DNA of 64,000 nt. Source: Oscillospiraceae bacterium. Lineage in GTDB: Bacteria; Bacillota; Clostridia; Oscillospirales; Oscillospiraceae. Both the position numbers and the translations under genes were made by a program. The stretch spans positions 1 to 64,000 of the forward strand of contig WRAK01000003.1 in the NCBI GenBank assembly GCA_009780235.1. The letters are read 5' to 3'. Every line of letters begins with the position of its first letter. Within the stretch, counting starts at the first letter, position 1. Shown in pieces: positions 8,185-16,176 of the stretch. The notes under the pieces are model-generated. The model was not told where the DNA came from. It saw only the letters and a list, made by a program, of their open reading frames with translations, and made no database searches.

Positions 8185-9629
8185 TACATAGACTGCTGCT
8201 CCGTCGCAGGAAACAGCACCGTCACCCGTGTCCCGCCGCTGTCCCGTGCCGTCACTTCCACCGTACCGCCGTGTTGCAGCACCGTATCCCGCACGATGGA
8301 CAGGCCCAGTCCGCTGCTGTCCTGCACGCGGCTCCGCGCTTTATCCACCCGGTAGAAACGATCAAAAATGTACGGCATATCCGCCTCGGGGATACCGATA
8401 CCCGTGTCCTCCACGGTGAGCCGCACCCTGTCCTCTACACGGTCAAGACGAATTCGGAGCGTCCCGCCCTCGACATTGTACTTAATGCCGTTCTCTGCCA
8501 GATTGAACACGATTTGATATACATCATCCTCCGTGGCGAGGATAAAGCACGGCGCACGGAAATCGAACACCATCTCCACCTGCCGCCCCGCGGCGAGCGG
8601 ACGCAGCATATGCCCGGCCCGCACCACAACCTCGGCCACATCCACAGGGACAAGCTCCGTCTCGGGCGCATCGTCTAAGCGGGTAAGCTGCAAAAGCTTC
8701 TCCGTTGTCCGTGTCAGCCGTCCCGCCTCTTGGCCGATGTCCTCGACGAACTCCCGAATCGTCCCCTCGTCCATGTCCTCACTCTGCACAATGCTGTCCG
8801 AGAGCAATCGAATCGAGGCCAGAGGCGTTTTCAGCTCATGCGATGCGTCCGACACAAACCGCCGCCGCATCTCCTCCGTCTCTTGGAGCCGATCGGTGAG
8901 CTTGTTAAACGCCTGCCCCAATTCTGCCAGTTCGTCCCCGCCTTTCACACGGAGTTTATAGTTATAATCCCCCTTGCCCACGATACGAATTGCCGACAGC
9001 ATAGCCATCAGCCGCCTTGTCAGCGTACGGGAGAAGAAAATGGCCAAGAGCAGAGCCACCATGAAAATTCCGATGGAAATGTTGAACAAGTTCTGCCGCA
9101 ATGCCTCAATCAGCTCTCCCTGTGCCCTGTCTTGCTCATGGAGGTATACGGCCCCGATGACCGCGTCCCCGCTCATAATCGGAACGGCACCCCAGGAATA
9201 AAAACTGCCGTCCGCAAAGCGGCTGAAGAACACCTCATACCCGTCTAAAGCCTCGATTGCCCGGTCAAAAAGAGCATAGGTCTGCAGGCCGTCTTCCCCA
9301 TGCGCCGTGTCATAGAGAATCAGCCCCTCCGCGTCTGCGACCACAATCCGAGCGAAGTCATGGACGGGGAGATGCCCCATCGTCTGCCCGATTGCGCCCC
9401 GCTCCAAGCGTTCCCCGCCGCCGAGTGCCTCGCTCACCATAAGCGTCTGCCCCATGAGGGACGACTGCTTAGCGTAAAACACCAGATTCCGTGACTCCAT
9501 CATGGGATAGGTATTGAGCAAGAGCAAAAGCCCCACAATAAGCGTCACATAGGTCAGGGCAAATTTGAGCTGCACACTGCCTGTGAGGCGGCCTTTTTTA
9601 TGTTTCTGCTTTGAGGTAATAGCCCACAC
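8184..9629 (-). CDS. sensor histidine kinase, PhoR/WalK-like
   Basis: This 481-aa membrane kinase has a first membrane helix at residues 22-42, an extracytoplasmic sensor of about 140 residues, a second helix at 183-201, then HAMP, HisKA with the phospho-acceptor His in SDASHELKTPLA (His264), and HATPase with NLAENGIKYN, DTGIGI and GLGLSIV. It autophosphorylates and passes phosphate to the regulator encoded just upstream, which it overlaps by 32 bases. The sensed signal is unknown. The domain order is that of cell-envelope or phosphate sensors. Confidence 0.9.
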   Translation of the reverse strand: MWAITSKQKHKKGRLTGSVQLKFALTYVTLIVGLLLLLNTYPMMESRNLVFYAKQSSLMGQTLMVSEALGGGERLERGAIGQTMGHLPVHDFARIVVADAEGLILYDTAHGEDGLQTYALFDRAIEALDGYEVFFSRFADGSFYSWGAVPIMSGDAVIGAVYLHEQDRAQGELIEALRQNLFNISIGIFMVALLLAIFFSRTLTRRLMAMLSAIRIVGKGDYNYKLRVKGGDELAELGQAFNKLTDRLQETEEMRRRFVSDASHELKTPLASIRLLSDSIVQSEDMDEGTIREFVEDIGQEAGRLTRTTEKLLQLTRLDDAPETELVPVDVAEVVVRAGHMLRPLAAGRQVEMVFDFRAPCFILATEDDVYQIVFNLAENGIKYNVEGGTLRIRLDRVEDRVRLTVEDTGIGIPEADMPYIFDRFYRVDKARSRVQDSSGLGLSIVRDTVLQHGGTVEVTARDSGGTRVTVLFPATEQQSM

Positions 9630-10296
9630 CCCACTTCGTCATAATCCGCGCCGGGTTCGCCGGGTCGGGTTCCAGTTTCTCGCGGAGCCGCCGAATGTGT
9701 ACATCCACCGTCCGGATATCGCCATGGTAATCGTAACCCCAAACGATGTCAAGCAAATTCTCCCGACTGTACACCCGTCCGGGATTTTTCATGAGCAGTT
9801 CGATGAGGTCAAACTCTTTGGCCGTCAACTCCACCGCCACCCCGCTCTGCTCTGCGTGCCGCCGCAAAGAGTCGATGACGATATGCCCAATTGCAATCGC
9901 CGCACTATTATCCTCTGCAGGCCCTGCGTTGCTCTGCAAATTACTCCGCCGCAACAACGCCCGAATCCGCGCCTTGAGCTCCAGAACGTTAAAGGGCTTG
10001 GTGATATAATCATCCGCCCCGTATTCAAAACCGAGGAGCTTGTCCGTGTCCTCGCTCTTCGCCGTCAGCATCACAATCGGCACCGTGGAAAACGCCCGAA
10101 TCTGCATACAGGCGTTGAGCCCATCCAGCCGCGGCATCATGAGGTCGAGGATAATCAGGTCATAATTCCCGACCCGCGCTTTCTCCACCGCCTCAATGCC
10201 GTCATAGCCCACGTCCACCTGATAGCCCTCGTTCTCCAAGTTAAATTTGATACCCTTGACGAGCAGTTTTTCATCATCTACCACTAAGATACGCAT
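9598..10296 (-). CDS. OmpR/PhoB-family response regulator
   Basis: This 232-aa regulator has a receiver domain at 1-120 (acidic pair DDE at 7-9, phospho-acceptor Asp51 in IILDLMMP, Thr in MLTAKSED, Lys in YITKPF) and a winged-helix DNA-binding domain at about 135-230 (RENLLDIVWGYDY, VDVHIRRLREKLE, WGVGYYL). GGAGG lies 6 bases before the ATG. It is the first gene of the pair with the kinase at 8184. Confidence 0.93.
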   Translation of the reverse strand: MRILVVDDEKLLVKGIKFNLENEGYQVDVGYDGIEAVEKARVGNYDLIILDLMMPRLDGLNACMQIRAFSTVPIVMLTAKSEDTDKLLGFEYGADDYITKPFNVLELKARIRALLRRSNLQSNAGPAEDNSAAIAIGHIVIDSLRRHAEQSGVAVELTAKEFDLIELLMKNPGRVYSRENLLDIVWGYDYHGDIRTVDVHIRRLREKLEPDPANPARIMTKWGVGYYLKAET

Positions 10297-10325
10297 ACAT
10301 TGCCTCCAAAAAATCTCTTCGCATC

Positions 10326-10510
10326 CCCCGTCCTTTTCGCTTCAGCGAAAAGCTTTTTGCCGTAGAGAGTGCATGATAGTGTGCGACAGAGGCGAAAAAT
10401 GGAATCCGTCTTTTTTCGGGATTCATTCCCGAAAAAACTCCATAACCCGCCGCAGTGACCCGCCCCGCAGGGCGGTTCCCTCCAAACCAAATGCTTGCAT
10501 TTGGTTTGAG
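10326..10510. repeat. cluster of four small perfect palindromes between the ComEA-like gene and the response regulator
   Basis: The 230-bp gap holds four hairpins in a row: CTTTTCGCTTCAGCGAAAAG (10331-10350), a TTTTTTCGGGA / TCCCGAAAAAA stem (10411-10437), CCGCCCCGCAGGGCGG (10461-10476) and a CAAACCAAATGC / GCATTTGGTTTG stem (10483-10508). The second could terminate the ComEA-like transcript. The rest has no coding signal that I can support. Confidence 0.6.
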
Positions 10511-10525
10511 GCGTTAGCCACACCC

Positions 10526-10987
10526 CTATTCTACAGTTATCAAATCCCGAATATCCGCAAATCGTGCGGAGCCGATACCCGACACGTCTGTAATCTCCTC
10601 AATAATCCGAAACGGTCCGTGCGCCTCTCTGTGGTCAATAATCCGCTGCGCAATCGCCGGCCCGACACCGGGCAAGGTCATCAGAGCATCTGCCTCGGCG
10701 GTGTTGATGTTGACAAGCCCGTCACCCGACTCCGAAACAGGGGGCTGCGGAGTGATGTGGGTATCGCCCTCTACAGGGGCAGTCTCACCCGTATCTCGTG
10801 CGGCTCTGTCCGCCAGACGCTGAGACAATGCCTCCAGCTCCGCCGCGTCCACGGCACCGACGGCGTACTCCGTGGTCACGGTGAATTCCCCCGGGCCGCC
10901 CGTGCGCCCGAAATACAGCCCCGTCAGAAACACAACAGCGACCAAAACCAGAGCTGCCAATGCCTTTGCGATGTTCGTCTTGCTCAT
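10526..10987 (-). CDS. ComEA-like helix-hairpin-helix DNA-binding protein
   Basis: This 153-aa protein is anchored by one N-terminal membrane helix (residues 8-25), followed by a roughly 60-residue low-complexity linker and a C-terminal pair of helix-hairpin-helix motifs: VNINTAEADALMTLPGVGP, then IIEEITDVSGIGSARFADI. This is the layout of ComEA, the membrane DNA receptor of natural transformation. No other com genes are in the window, so a role in uptake is inference. The ATG at 10987 is chosen because GGGGAG lies 8 bases before it. Confidence 0.85.
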   Translation of the reverse strand: MSKTNIAKALAALVLVAVVFLTGLYFGRTGGPGEFTVTTEYAVGAVDAAELEALSQRLADRAARDTGETAPVEGDTHITPQPPVSESGDGLVNINTAEADALMTLPGVGPAIAQRIIDHREAHGPFRIIEEITDVSGIGSARFADIRDLITVE

Positions 10988-11036
10988 GTGCACCACTCCC
11001 CTTGGGGTTTTTAGGACAAACCCTTAAAATTTACCG

Positions 11037-11065
11037 TTGATTCTGCACCCGATTTACGCTATAAT
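11037..11065 (+). promoter_or_regulatory. housekeeping promoter of the D-Ala-D-Ala carboxypeptidase gene
   Basis: TTGATT (11037-11042) and a perfect TATAAT (11060-11065) are separated by exactly 17 bases and lie about 50 bases upstream of the ATG at 11117. Confidence 0.75.
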
Positions 11066-11116
11066 GGTCAGGGTTCAAGAATAAATATATCATACCATAC
11101 ATCATCGGAGAGTAGA

Positions 11117-12445
11117 ATGAAAAAACGACATATTTTTACATTATTTACAATTTTCCTGTTAATCACAGGCTTGGTCGGCTCTGCCATCGCCCTCCCGGTG
11201 TCCCGTCCGTCAGTTGAAGCGGCGGACGCCATCGTGTTGGCGGATTTAAACACAGGCGATATCATCTTCGCCCAAAATGAACACAATCCGATTCACCCCG
11301 CATCCACCACAAAGATTATGACCGCCCTCTTGGCCGTGGAAGCCTTAGAGCGCGGCGATGTCAACATCAATGACATGGTCGCCACCTCGGAGACCGCACT
11401 GGCTGATATGATAGAGGCTGGTTCTGCCATCGGCCTTGAAGTCGGCGAGGAGATGACCTTTGAGGCCCTGCTCTTCGCCTCCATGCTCATCTCGGCCAAC
11501 GACGCAACAAATGTCATCGCCGAACATATCGCAGGCTCTATCGACAACTTCGTCCAAATGATGAACGATAGAGCGAGAGAACTCGGTGCCTTGAACACCA
11601 CCTTCCGCAACCCCCACGGTCTCACACAAGACGGCCACATGACCACCGCCTACGATATCTTCCGCATCAGCTATTTCGCCGTCTCCCTCCCCCGTTTTGC
11701 TGACCTCTACAGTATGCAGGAGCGGCCTTTCCGCGCTACAAACGAGCGTCCGGCGGGCATCTTCACCTCAACCAACCGTCTGACTGACCCGGATGCCGAC
11801 GGATACTACCCTGGTGCCTCCGGCGTCAAGACAGGCTTCACGCAAGCCGCCGGCATGTGCCTCGTCTCCACCGCCACAAGGGACGACATCTCTCTCCTCG
11901 CCGTGGTTATGGGCGTACCGACGGGCATTGATGGCGTCAACCACTTCACCGAAACAGCCGCCCTCTACGACTGGGCCTTTGAGAACCTGACCTACACCGA
12001 ACTCCTCCCCGCCACGCTGGAGATTACCCGTATCCCCATCTCTCTGGGTGACGGCAGAGAGACCATCGGCCTCCGCCCTGCAAACGCGGTGAATGCGTTG
12101 GTGTTCGAGGGCATGTCCCTGCAAGATGCCCGTCAAGAAGTCACTCTCTTCTACGATGATGACAACCCCCTCATCGCCCCCGTGAATCAGGGTGACATCT
12201 TAGGGGAGATTACCCTACATTACGGAGACCGCACCTTCGGTCCCATCCCGCTGGTCGCGGCGGAAAACGTAGCCCTCTCCCGCACGGCCTACATGCGGCA
12301 GGAGTTGGAATCAACGCTGGGAAACATCTGGGTGCTCGTTGTAATTGTCGTGCTGGTACTTTTGGTTTTACTCTACATCGTGTATGCGGTTAACCACGCG
12401 GCGAAAAAACGGAAAAAGCGCAGGGAACGAATGGCGCGGAAGTAG
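11117..12445 (+). CDS. dacF: D-alanyl-D-alanine carboxypeptidase (DacA/DacF type, PBP5-like)
   Basis: This 442-aa S11 peptidase trims the terminal D-Ala of peptidoglycan stem peptides outside the membrane. It has a signal sequence (residues 1-30) and the three penicillin-binding motifs: SxxK as STTK (about residue 64), SxN as SAND (about 131) and KTG in GVKTGFTQAA (about 238). A PBP5-type C-terminal beta domain follows, then a membrane helix (395-420) with a very basic tail (AAKKRKKRRERMARK). GGAGAG precedes the start. It has its own promoter and terminator. The symbol is by similarity; dacA/dacF cannot be separated here. Confidence 0.9.
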   Translation: MKKRHIFTLFTIFLLITGLVGSAIALPVSRPSVEAADAIVLADLNTGDIIFAQNEHNPIHPASTTKIMTALLAVEALERGDVNINDMVATSETALADMIEAGSAIGLEVGEEMTFEALLFASMLISANDATNVIAEHIAGSIDNFVQMMNDRARELGALNTTFRNPHGLTQDGHMTTAYDIFRISYFAVSLPRFADLYSMQERPFRATNERPAGIFTSTNRLTDPDADGYYPGASGVKTGFTQAAGMCLVSTATRDDISLLAVVMGVPTGIDGVNHFTETAALYDWAFENLTYTELLPATLEITRIPISLGDGRETIGLRPANAVNALVFEGMSLQDARQEVTLFYDDDNPLIAPVNQGDILGEITLHYGDRTFGPIPLVAAENVALSRTAYMRQELESTLGNIWVLVVIVVLVLLVLLYIVYAVNHAAKKRKKRRERMARK

Positions 12446-12462
12446 TAGTGAGAACATTATAG

Positions 12463-12490
12463 GGGCAGACCTTGTGTCTGCCCTGTTTTT
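12463..12490 (+). terminator. intrinsic terminator of the carboxypeptidase gene (half of a family A element)
   Basis: The stem GGGCAGAC / GTCTGCCC with a 5-base loop is followed by a TTTTTT run. Its left side (AGGGGCAGAC) has the form of a family A half-element, so the repeat doubles as a terminator here. A second partial one follows at 12507-12530 (TGTAGGGGCGGATTCCATAT). Confidence 0.7.
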
Positions 12491-12554
12491 TCGTTCCGCG
12501 CCTTTGTAGGGGCGGATTCCATATCCGCTCTGTGCGGTTGCGTTTTAGATTGCG

Positions 12555-12735
12555 TCACAGGAGTTGCGCTTGCTCAGCCCGCTCTGTTTGTTATTGCGTT
12601 GGGCTTGCCTGCCGACGGCGTTACTTTTTTTACACGCCAAAGTTTCTCTTTAGAATCTCATTCTTTGACTTTTCGTTTGTGGTGGATGCAACGCGTCATC
12701 TTCCGGCTTGCCCGCCGGAGGGTGTTCCGTCGTAC
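12555..12735. repeat. family C/D repeat, minus-oriented copy
   Basis: 12555-12640 reads, on the minus strand, like the right part of the copy at 37071-37143 (the ACGCAATAACAAA and GGGCTGAGCAAGCGCAACTCC stretches). 12641-12722 (GTTTCTCTTTAGAATCTCA, then TTTGACTTTTCGTTTGTGGT and CCGGCTTGCCCGCCGGAGGG) matches 57405-57485 directly and 22425-22495 inverted. No gene is supported between 12446 and 12863. Confidence 0.65.
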
Positions 12736-12821
12736 GGTGTTTCTGTCATTATGTTTGTTTTTTCGCAGATGTATAGCTTCATGCTGCTCACCTCTTTGCC
12801 ATTATACCACACCGCACAACA

Positions 12822-12851
12822 AACCCGCCGCCCAAATACGGGCGGCGGGTT
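12822..12851 (-). terminator. bidirectional hairpin terminating the endoA transcript
   Basis: A perfect 13-bp stem, AACCCGCCGCCC / GGGCGGCGGGTT, lies just downstream of the toxin gene on the minus strand and is followed there by TGTTGTG. The T-run is weak, but stem strength and position support termination. Confidence 0.6.
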
Positions 12852-12863
12852 CTTCACAAGGGG

Positions 12864-13220
12864 TTATTCATCTCCCAAGCCGAAGCTCACGGCGATTGCA
12901 TTGTTAATCTGATTCATCAGACTGTTGTCCAGCTTGCCCATGCGTTCTTTCAGGCGGCGTTTGTCTATGGTGCGGATTTGTTCCAGCAGAACCACGCTGT
13001 CACGGGTCAGACCGTAGCTTTTGGCCTCCAGCTCAATGTGGGTCGGCAGGCGGGCCTTGGAGGTCTGGCTCGTGATGGCCGCCGCAATCACGGTGGGACT
13101 GTGCTTGTTCCCCGTATCGTTTTGCACGATGAGCACAGGGCGCATTCCGCCCTGCTCGCTGCCCACTACGGGACTTAGATCGGCATAGTAGATGTCACCC
13201 CGACGTACACCGTTACTCAC
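12864..13220 (-). CDS. ndoA: MazF/EndoA-type mRNA interferase toxin
   Basis: This 118-aa PemK/MazF-fold ribonuclease cleaves mRNA at short sequences. It opens with [20 protein letters not shown], followed by [13 protein letters not shown] and IRTIDKRRL, closely matching EndoA of Firmicutes. It starts with GTG, 10 bases after GGAGC. As in Bacillus it is downstream of alr, but no antitoxin gene lies in the 253-bp gap, where EndoAI (about 90 residues) would be expected. Confidence 0.88.
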   Translation of the reverse strand: MSNGVRRGDIYYADLSPVVGSEQGGMRPVLIVQNDTGNKHSPTVIAAAITSQTSKARLPTHIELEAKSYGLTRDSVVLLEQIRTIDKRRLKERMGKLDNSLMNQINNAIAVSFGLGDE

Positions 13221-13264
13221 AACAATTCACGCTCCGATGAAAGATGTTTCGGGGTGTTACCTTT

Positions 13265-13301
13265 TTATGTTTTCCTCCGCCAAAGGCGGAGGAAAACATA
13301 A
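13265..13301. promoter_or_regulatory. perfect 17-bp-stem hairpin in the alr-endoA gap
   Basis: TTATGTTTTCCTCCGCC pairs perfectly with GGCGGAGGAAAACATAA around an AAA loop. It lies 45 bases before the endoA start on the minus strand. No T-run follows on that strand, so it is more likely a processing or leader structure than a terminator. A weak family A-like half (TAGGGACCCGGGCG / CGCCCCTACA-like, 13422-13456) lies further upstream. The remainder of 13221-13473 shows no antitoxin ORF. Confidence 0.5.
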
Positions 13302-13473
13302 GGGTTAGGTAAAACGCCCGATGTTTTTCCCGGCCCACGGTGATTGAGACACTATGTAACCGGATTACTATAATTCTTCCATAGAGGGGTGCAATTTATA
13401 CCATAGGATGGTAAATTTTTCGTAGGGACCCGGGCGATTTATAATTGCCCCTACATAGCCAGTATATTCAGCC

Positions 13474-14598
13474 TTACCCGCCGTGGGAATATACACGGGG
13501 GACACGGGCGGAGACGGCGCAGAGGAGTTCGTAGGAAATCGTTCCGAGTGTGCCCGCGTGTTCGGCGACGGAGATGGATTCGGTCCCGTCCGTGCCGAAA
13601 ACCGTAACCGTGTCACCGGGTGAAATTTTTTCTAAGCCCGTGACGTTCAGCATGGAAAAATCCATGCAGATGCGCCCCACTTGAGGGACGCGTTGACCGT
13701 GGGCGAGCATGTCCATCCTGCCGGAGAGATTGCGGTGTAAGCCGTCGGCGTATCCGATGGCGGCCACGGCGATGGTCTCGGTGCCGCTTGTCTCGTAGGT
13801 GCGGCCGTAGCTGATAGATTCGCCGTCTGCGAAAGTGCGGCATTGGATGATACGGGTTTTGAGCGACATGACGGGGCGCAAATCGGCTCCGACATCCGGG
13901 GCGGGCGGGAGGCCGTAGAGGGAGATGCCGGGGCGAATCATATTGAGGTGCGTTGTGGGCAGACGCAGGGTTGCGCCGCTGCCCGCTGTGTGGCGCAGAG
14001 GGATTTGGCGGCCTGATTCGGCTTCCAGCCAGTCTACGGCACGGATGAAGTAGTCGAGTTGACCGAGTGTGTAAGAATCGTCCGTGTCGGCGGCGGCGAA
14101 GTGGGTGAAGATGCCTTGGACGTCGAGGTGCGGGAGCCGCAGGGTTTTGAGGGTGTCCATGGGTTCCCGGTTACGGCAGGGGAACCCGAGGCGGCCGAGG
14201 CCGGAGTCGAGCTCGATGTGGACGGGGAGGGTGAGGCCTGTCCCGTTTAGGGCGTGGCTCAAGGATTCGGCCATTTCCAAGCTGAAGATGGTCTGCGTGA
14301 TGCCGTTTCGGGCGAGGGGCTCCGCATCCGTCGGGTGGGCGTAACCGAAATTCAGGACGGGGATGGTGATGCCGGCCTCCCGCAGTTCCATCGCCTCGGG
14401 GACGCAGGCCACGGCGAGGTAGTCCGCGCCGAGGTCAGCGAGGTGGCGGGAGACGGGGACGGCTCCGTGGCCGTAGGCGTTTGCCTTGACCGGGGCGAGG
14501 AAGCCGCAGCCCAACGGGGTTTGGGCGCGGAGGGTGTTGTAGTTGTGTGCGAGGGCGTCGAGGTGGATGGTGGCCCAGGTGCGGTTGGTTGTTTGCAT
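13474..14598 (-). CDS. alr: alanine racemase
   Basis: This 374-aa PLP enzyme supplies D-alanine for peptidoglycan. The PLP lysine lies in PVKANAYGHG (residue about 38) and the second catalytic Tyr in ESISYGRTYE (about 265). Its length is normal. AAGGACGG precedes the ATG. The gene order alr then endoA on the same strand matches Bacillus, apart from the missing antitoxin. Confidence 0.94.
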   Translation of the reverse strand: MQTTNRTWATIHLDALAHNYNTLRAQTPLGCGFLAPVKANAYGHGAVPVSRHLADLGADYLAVACVPEAMELREAGITIPVLNFGYAHPTDAEPLARNGITQTIFSLEMAESLSHALNGTGLTLPVHIELDSGLGRLGFPCRNREPMDTLKTLRLPHLDVQGIFTHFAAADTDDSYTLGQLDYFIRAVDWLEAESGRQIPLRHTAGSGATLRLPTTHLNMIRPGISLYGLPPAPDVGADLRPVMSLKTRIIQCRTFADGESISYGRTYETSGTETIAVAAIGYADGLHRNLSGRMDMLAHGQRVPQVGRICMDFSMLNVTGLEKISPGDTVTVFGTDGTESISVAEHAGTLGTISYELLCAVSARVPRVYSHGG

Positions 14599-14622
14599 GG
14601 GGGTGTCCGTCCTTTTGTTGTC

Positions 14623-14907
14623 TTATTGTTGTGAATGAAAGCGCGTGGCCTGTATGGTGGTAAGTTGTTCTTTTGCAATATGGGCTGTTATTATTGTAAA
14701 ACTAGAGGCATTGACCGTTATTATGGTATTTTCTGTATATACATACCAGTTCTTTCCTTGCTTGATAATGCTATTTGCAGTTTTAATTCTATCCTTACAC
14801 CACGCAACAACGTCTGTATCAGCCAGAGCCAGATTTTTCCTAAGCCGCTCGACCCCCAGCTCTGTTGTATGTATTTTGTTAAGGTTGGCCAGTAAATTTG
14901 AACTCAT
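14623..14907 (-). CDS. DUF3781 family protein
   Basis: This 94-aa soluble protein fits the DUF3781 pattern: LLANLNKIHTTELGVERLRK, then DVVAWCKDRI, GKNWYVYTENTIITVNA and SFTIITAHI. The function of the family is unknown. It sits just upstream of alr on the same strand (24-base gap) and may be co-transcribed with it. GGCGGTGAC precedes the ATG. Confidence 0.75.
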   Translation of the reverse strand: MSSNLLANLNKIHTTELGVERLRKNLALADTDVVAWCKDRIKTANSIIKQGKNWYVYTENTIITVNASSFTIITAHIAKEQLTTIQATRFHSQQ

Positions 14908-14949
14908 TTTATGTCACCGCCTAAGCGAATTTAAATGCCCGTATAATAA

Positions 14950-15288
14950 CTACATATAAAAAACACGCCACAGAATTAAAATAAAGCCAATGGCGAACAG
15001 CGTTGAGAAAATCAGTTTGTTATGTCTCGCCAACCATGCGGGGAGGAAAATGTCGAATCCGACTTGGGGGTTATCGGCATACCTATAGCCCAATAGAGTA
15101 AGCGGGCATTTTCCTTTGCAGAGCAGCAGGACGATGCCCTCTATGCAGACCAGTCCGATGCAGAGCCAGACTAATGGGGTGATTCTGTCAAATATACCCG
15201 CATAAAAGATGTATAGGATGGCGGCTACGAAGATAAGCCAGATTGCGGTGTGGATGAGTTTGATGCGGGTGAGGGGGGTATTTTTCAT
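14950..15288 (-). CDS. small integral membrane protein (112 aa), DUF2784-like
   Basis: About four hydrophobic segments are present, with a central cytoplasmic-side KGKCPLTLLGYRYADNP. A CPLT motif in a small three/four-helix protein resembles DUF2784 proteins, but the match is by eye. It is followed by DUF3781 and alr on the same strand. Its function is unknown. Confidence 0.55.
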   Translation of the reverse strand: MKNTPLTRIKLIHTAIWLIFVAAILYIFYAGIFDRITPLVWLCIGLVCIEGIVLLLCKGKCPLTLLGYRYADNPQVGFDIFLPAWLARHNKLIFSTLFAIGFILILWRVFYM

Positions 15289-15334
15289 GTTTGCTCGCTA
15301 TTTGTTGGGTGAAGTTATCATGCACATAAGCCGC

Positions 15335-15463
15335 GAAGGCTCCTTTTCCAAAGGAGCTGTCAGCGAAGCTGACTGAGGATTCACTTTTGCAATGTTGGTG
15401 GCAGAGGCGACGAATCCTCCGTCAGGCTTTGCCTGCCACCTCCTTTGAGAAAGGAGGCTTTGC
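15335..15463. repeat. family B palindromic repeat (about 130 bp)
   Basis: Left half: GGCTCCTTTTCCAAAGGAGC hairpin, a GTCAGCGAAGCTGAC hairpin, then TGAGGATTC. Right half: GAATCCTCC, a GTCAGGCTTTGCCTG hairpin and a CCTCCTTTGAGAAAGGAGG hairpin. The two halves face each other, with about 40 unrelated bases in the middle. The copy at 61405-61534 is the same element in the opposite orientation. Confidence 0.85.
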
Positions 15464-15521
15464 GTTCATTTTACCATAATCCGACCAAAACTCCAACTAT
15501 ATTTATCTGCACATGCGTAAA

Positions 15522-15598
15522 GGCGGGGTTTTATCCCCGCCCGTGTGTCAGTATGAGAAGAAACGTGCGGGCGACCGGGTCGGTCGCCCCTACATTGT
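15522..15598 (-). terminator. two hairpins downstream of the lipoprotein gene, one a family A half-element
   Basis: GGCGGGGTTTTATCCCCGCC (15522-15541) and GGGCGACCGGGTCGGTCGCCC followed by CTACA (15568-15595) lie directly beyond the stop of the minus-strand gene at 15600. The second reads TGTAGGGGCGACC on the minus strand, that is, a family A half-hairpin used as a probable terminator. Confidence 0.55.
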
Positions 15599-15599
15599 G

Positions 15600-16172
15600 T
15601 CACCCCAGCCCAAACAACGGTCCGCCCTCGAACGCAACCGTCAGCACCGCGAAACCATCCTCCAAAATCTCTGCCTTAATCGGCACGCCTGTCTCGGCAT
15701 CGAACCACGTCATGTGTTGCACATTGTCCGAGATTGCCGTAGTCATGACGACACAGCGGATGTCGTGGAACGTTTCATAGTGTGCCGCCGTGATGATGCC
15801 CTCTTTCCATTGGAATACAATCATCGGCAGGGCGGCGAGGGGGCTGAGGCCATCTTCGGTGAGGGGGCCTGTGTTTAACTCCGCGCCCTCAAAGTGGAGG
15901 ACGGTACCGCTTTCGGAGACCTCGATGACTATCCCGGCAATGAGTTCCGGGGCAAGGACTTCCAGCGTACTTGCCGCCGAGTCGAAGCGGAGGGTGAAGC
16001 GGTGGACACGGTCGCCGTAGTCGGCGGTGAGTTCAGCGGCAAAGCGTTGGTCGGAGGCCAGAAAGCGTTCCCGGAGTTCAAGAATACGTTCGTTTGGATC
16101 TTGCTCGCCTGAACAAGCGGTGGCGGAAAGGAGCAGCATCAGAGCGAAGAGCAGGGCGGCTAGACGGCGCAT
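15600..16172 (-). CDS. lipoprotein, LolA/GerS-like beta-sheet type
   Basis: This 190-aa protein has a lipoprotein signal peptide (lipobox LLSATAC, Cys at about 20). The mature part alternates strands with segments such as HRFTLRFDSAASTLEVLAPE and MTWFDAETGVPIKAEILEDG, the pattern of LolA-fold lipid-binding or GerS-like lipoproteins of Clostridia. The DAETGVPIKAEI hallmark supports that fold. The ligand is unknown. GAGGTGA precedes the ATG. It lies 4 bases after the NAD(P)HX repair gene, so the two form an operon. Confidence 0.65.
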   Translation of the reverse strand: MRRLAALLFALMLLLSATACSGEQDPNERILELRERFLASDQRFAAELTADYGDRVHRFTLRFDSAASTLEVLAPELIAGIVIEVSESGTVLHFEGAELNTGPLTEDGLSPLAALPMIVFQWKEGIITAAHYETFHDIRCVVMTTAISDNVQHMTWFDAETGVPIKAEILEDGFAVLTVAFEGGPLFGLG

Positions 16173-16176
16173 GGAA

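Noticed and set aside
12472..12912. Plus-strand frame of 146 codons after the carboxypeptidase gene
   Set aside because: It runs through a terminator and a family C/D repeat and ends inside endoA on the other strand.
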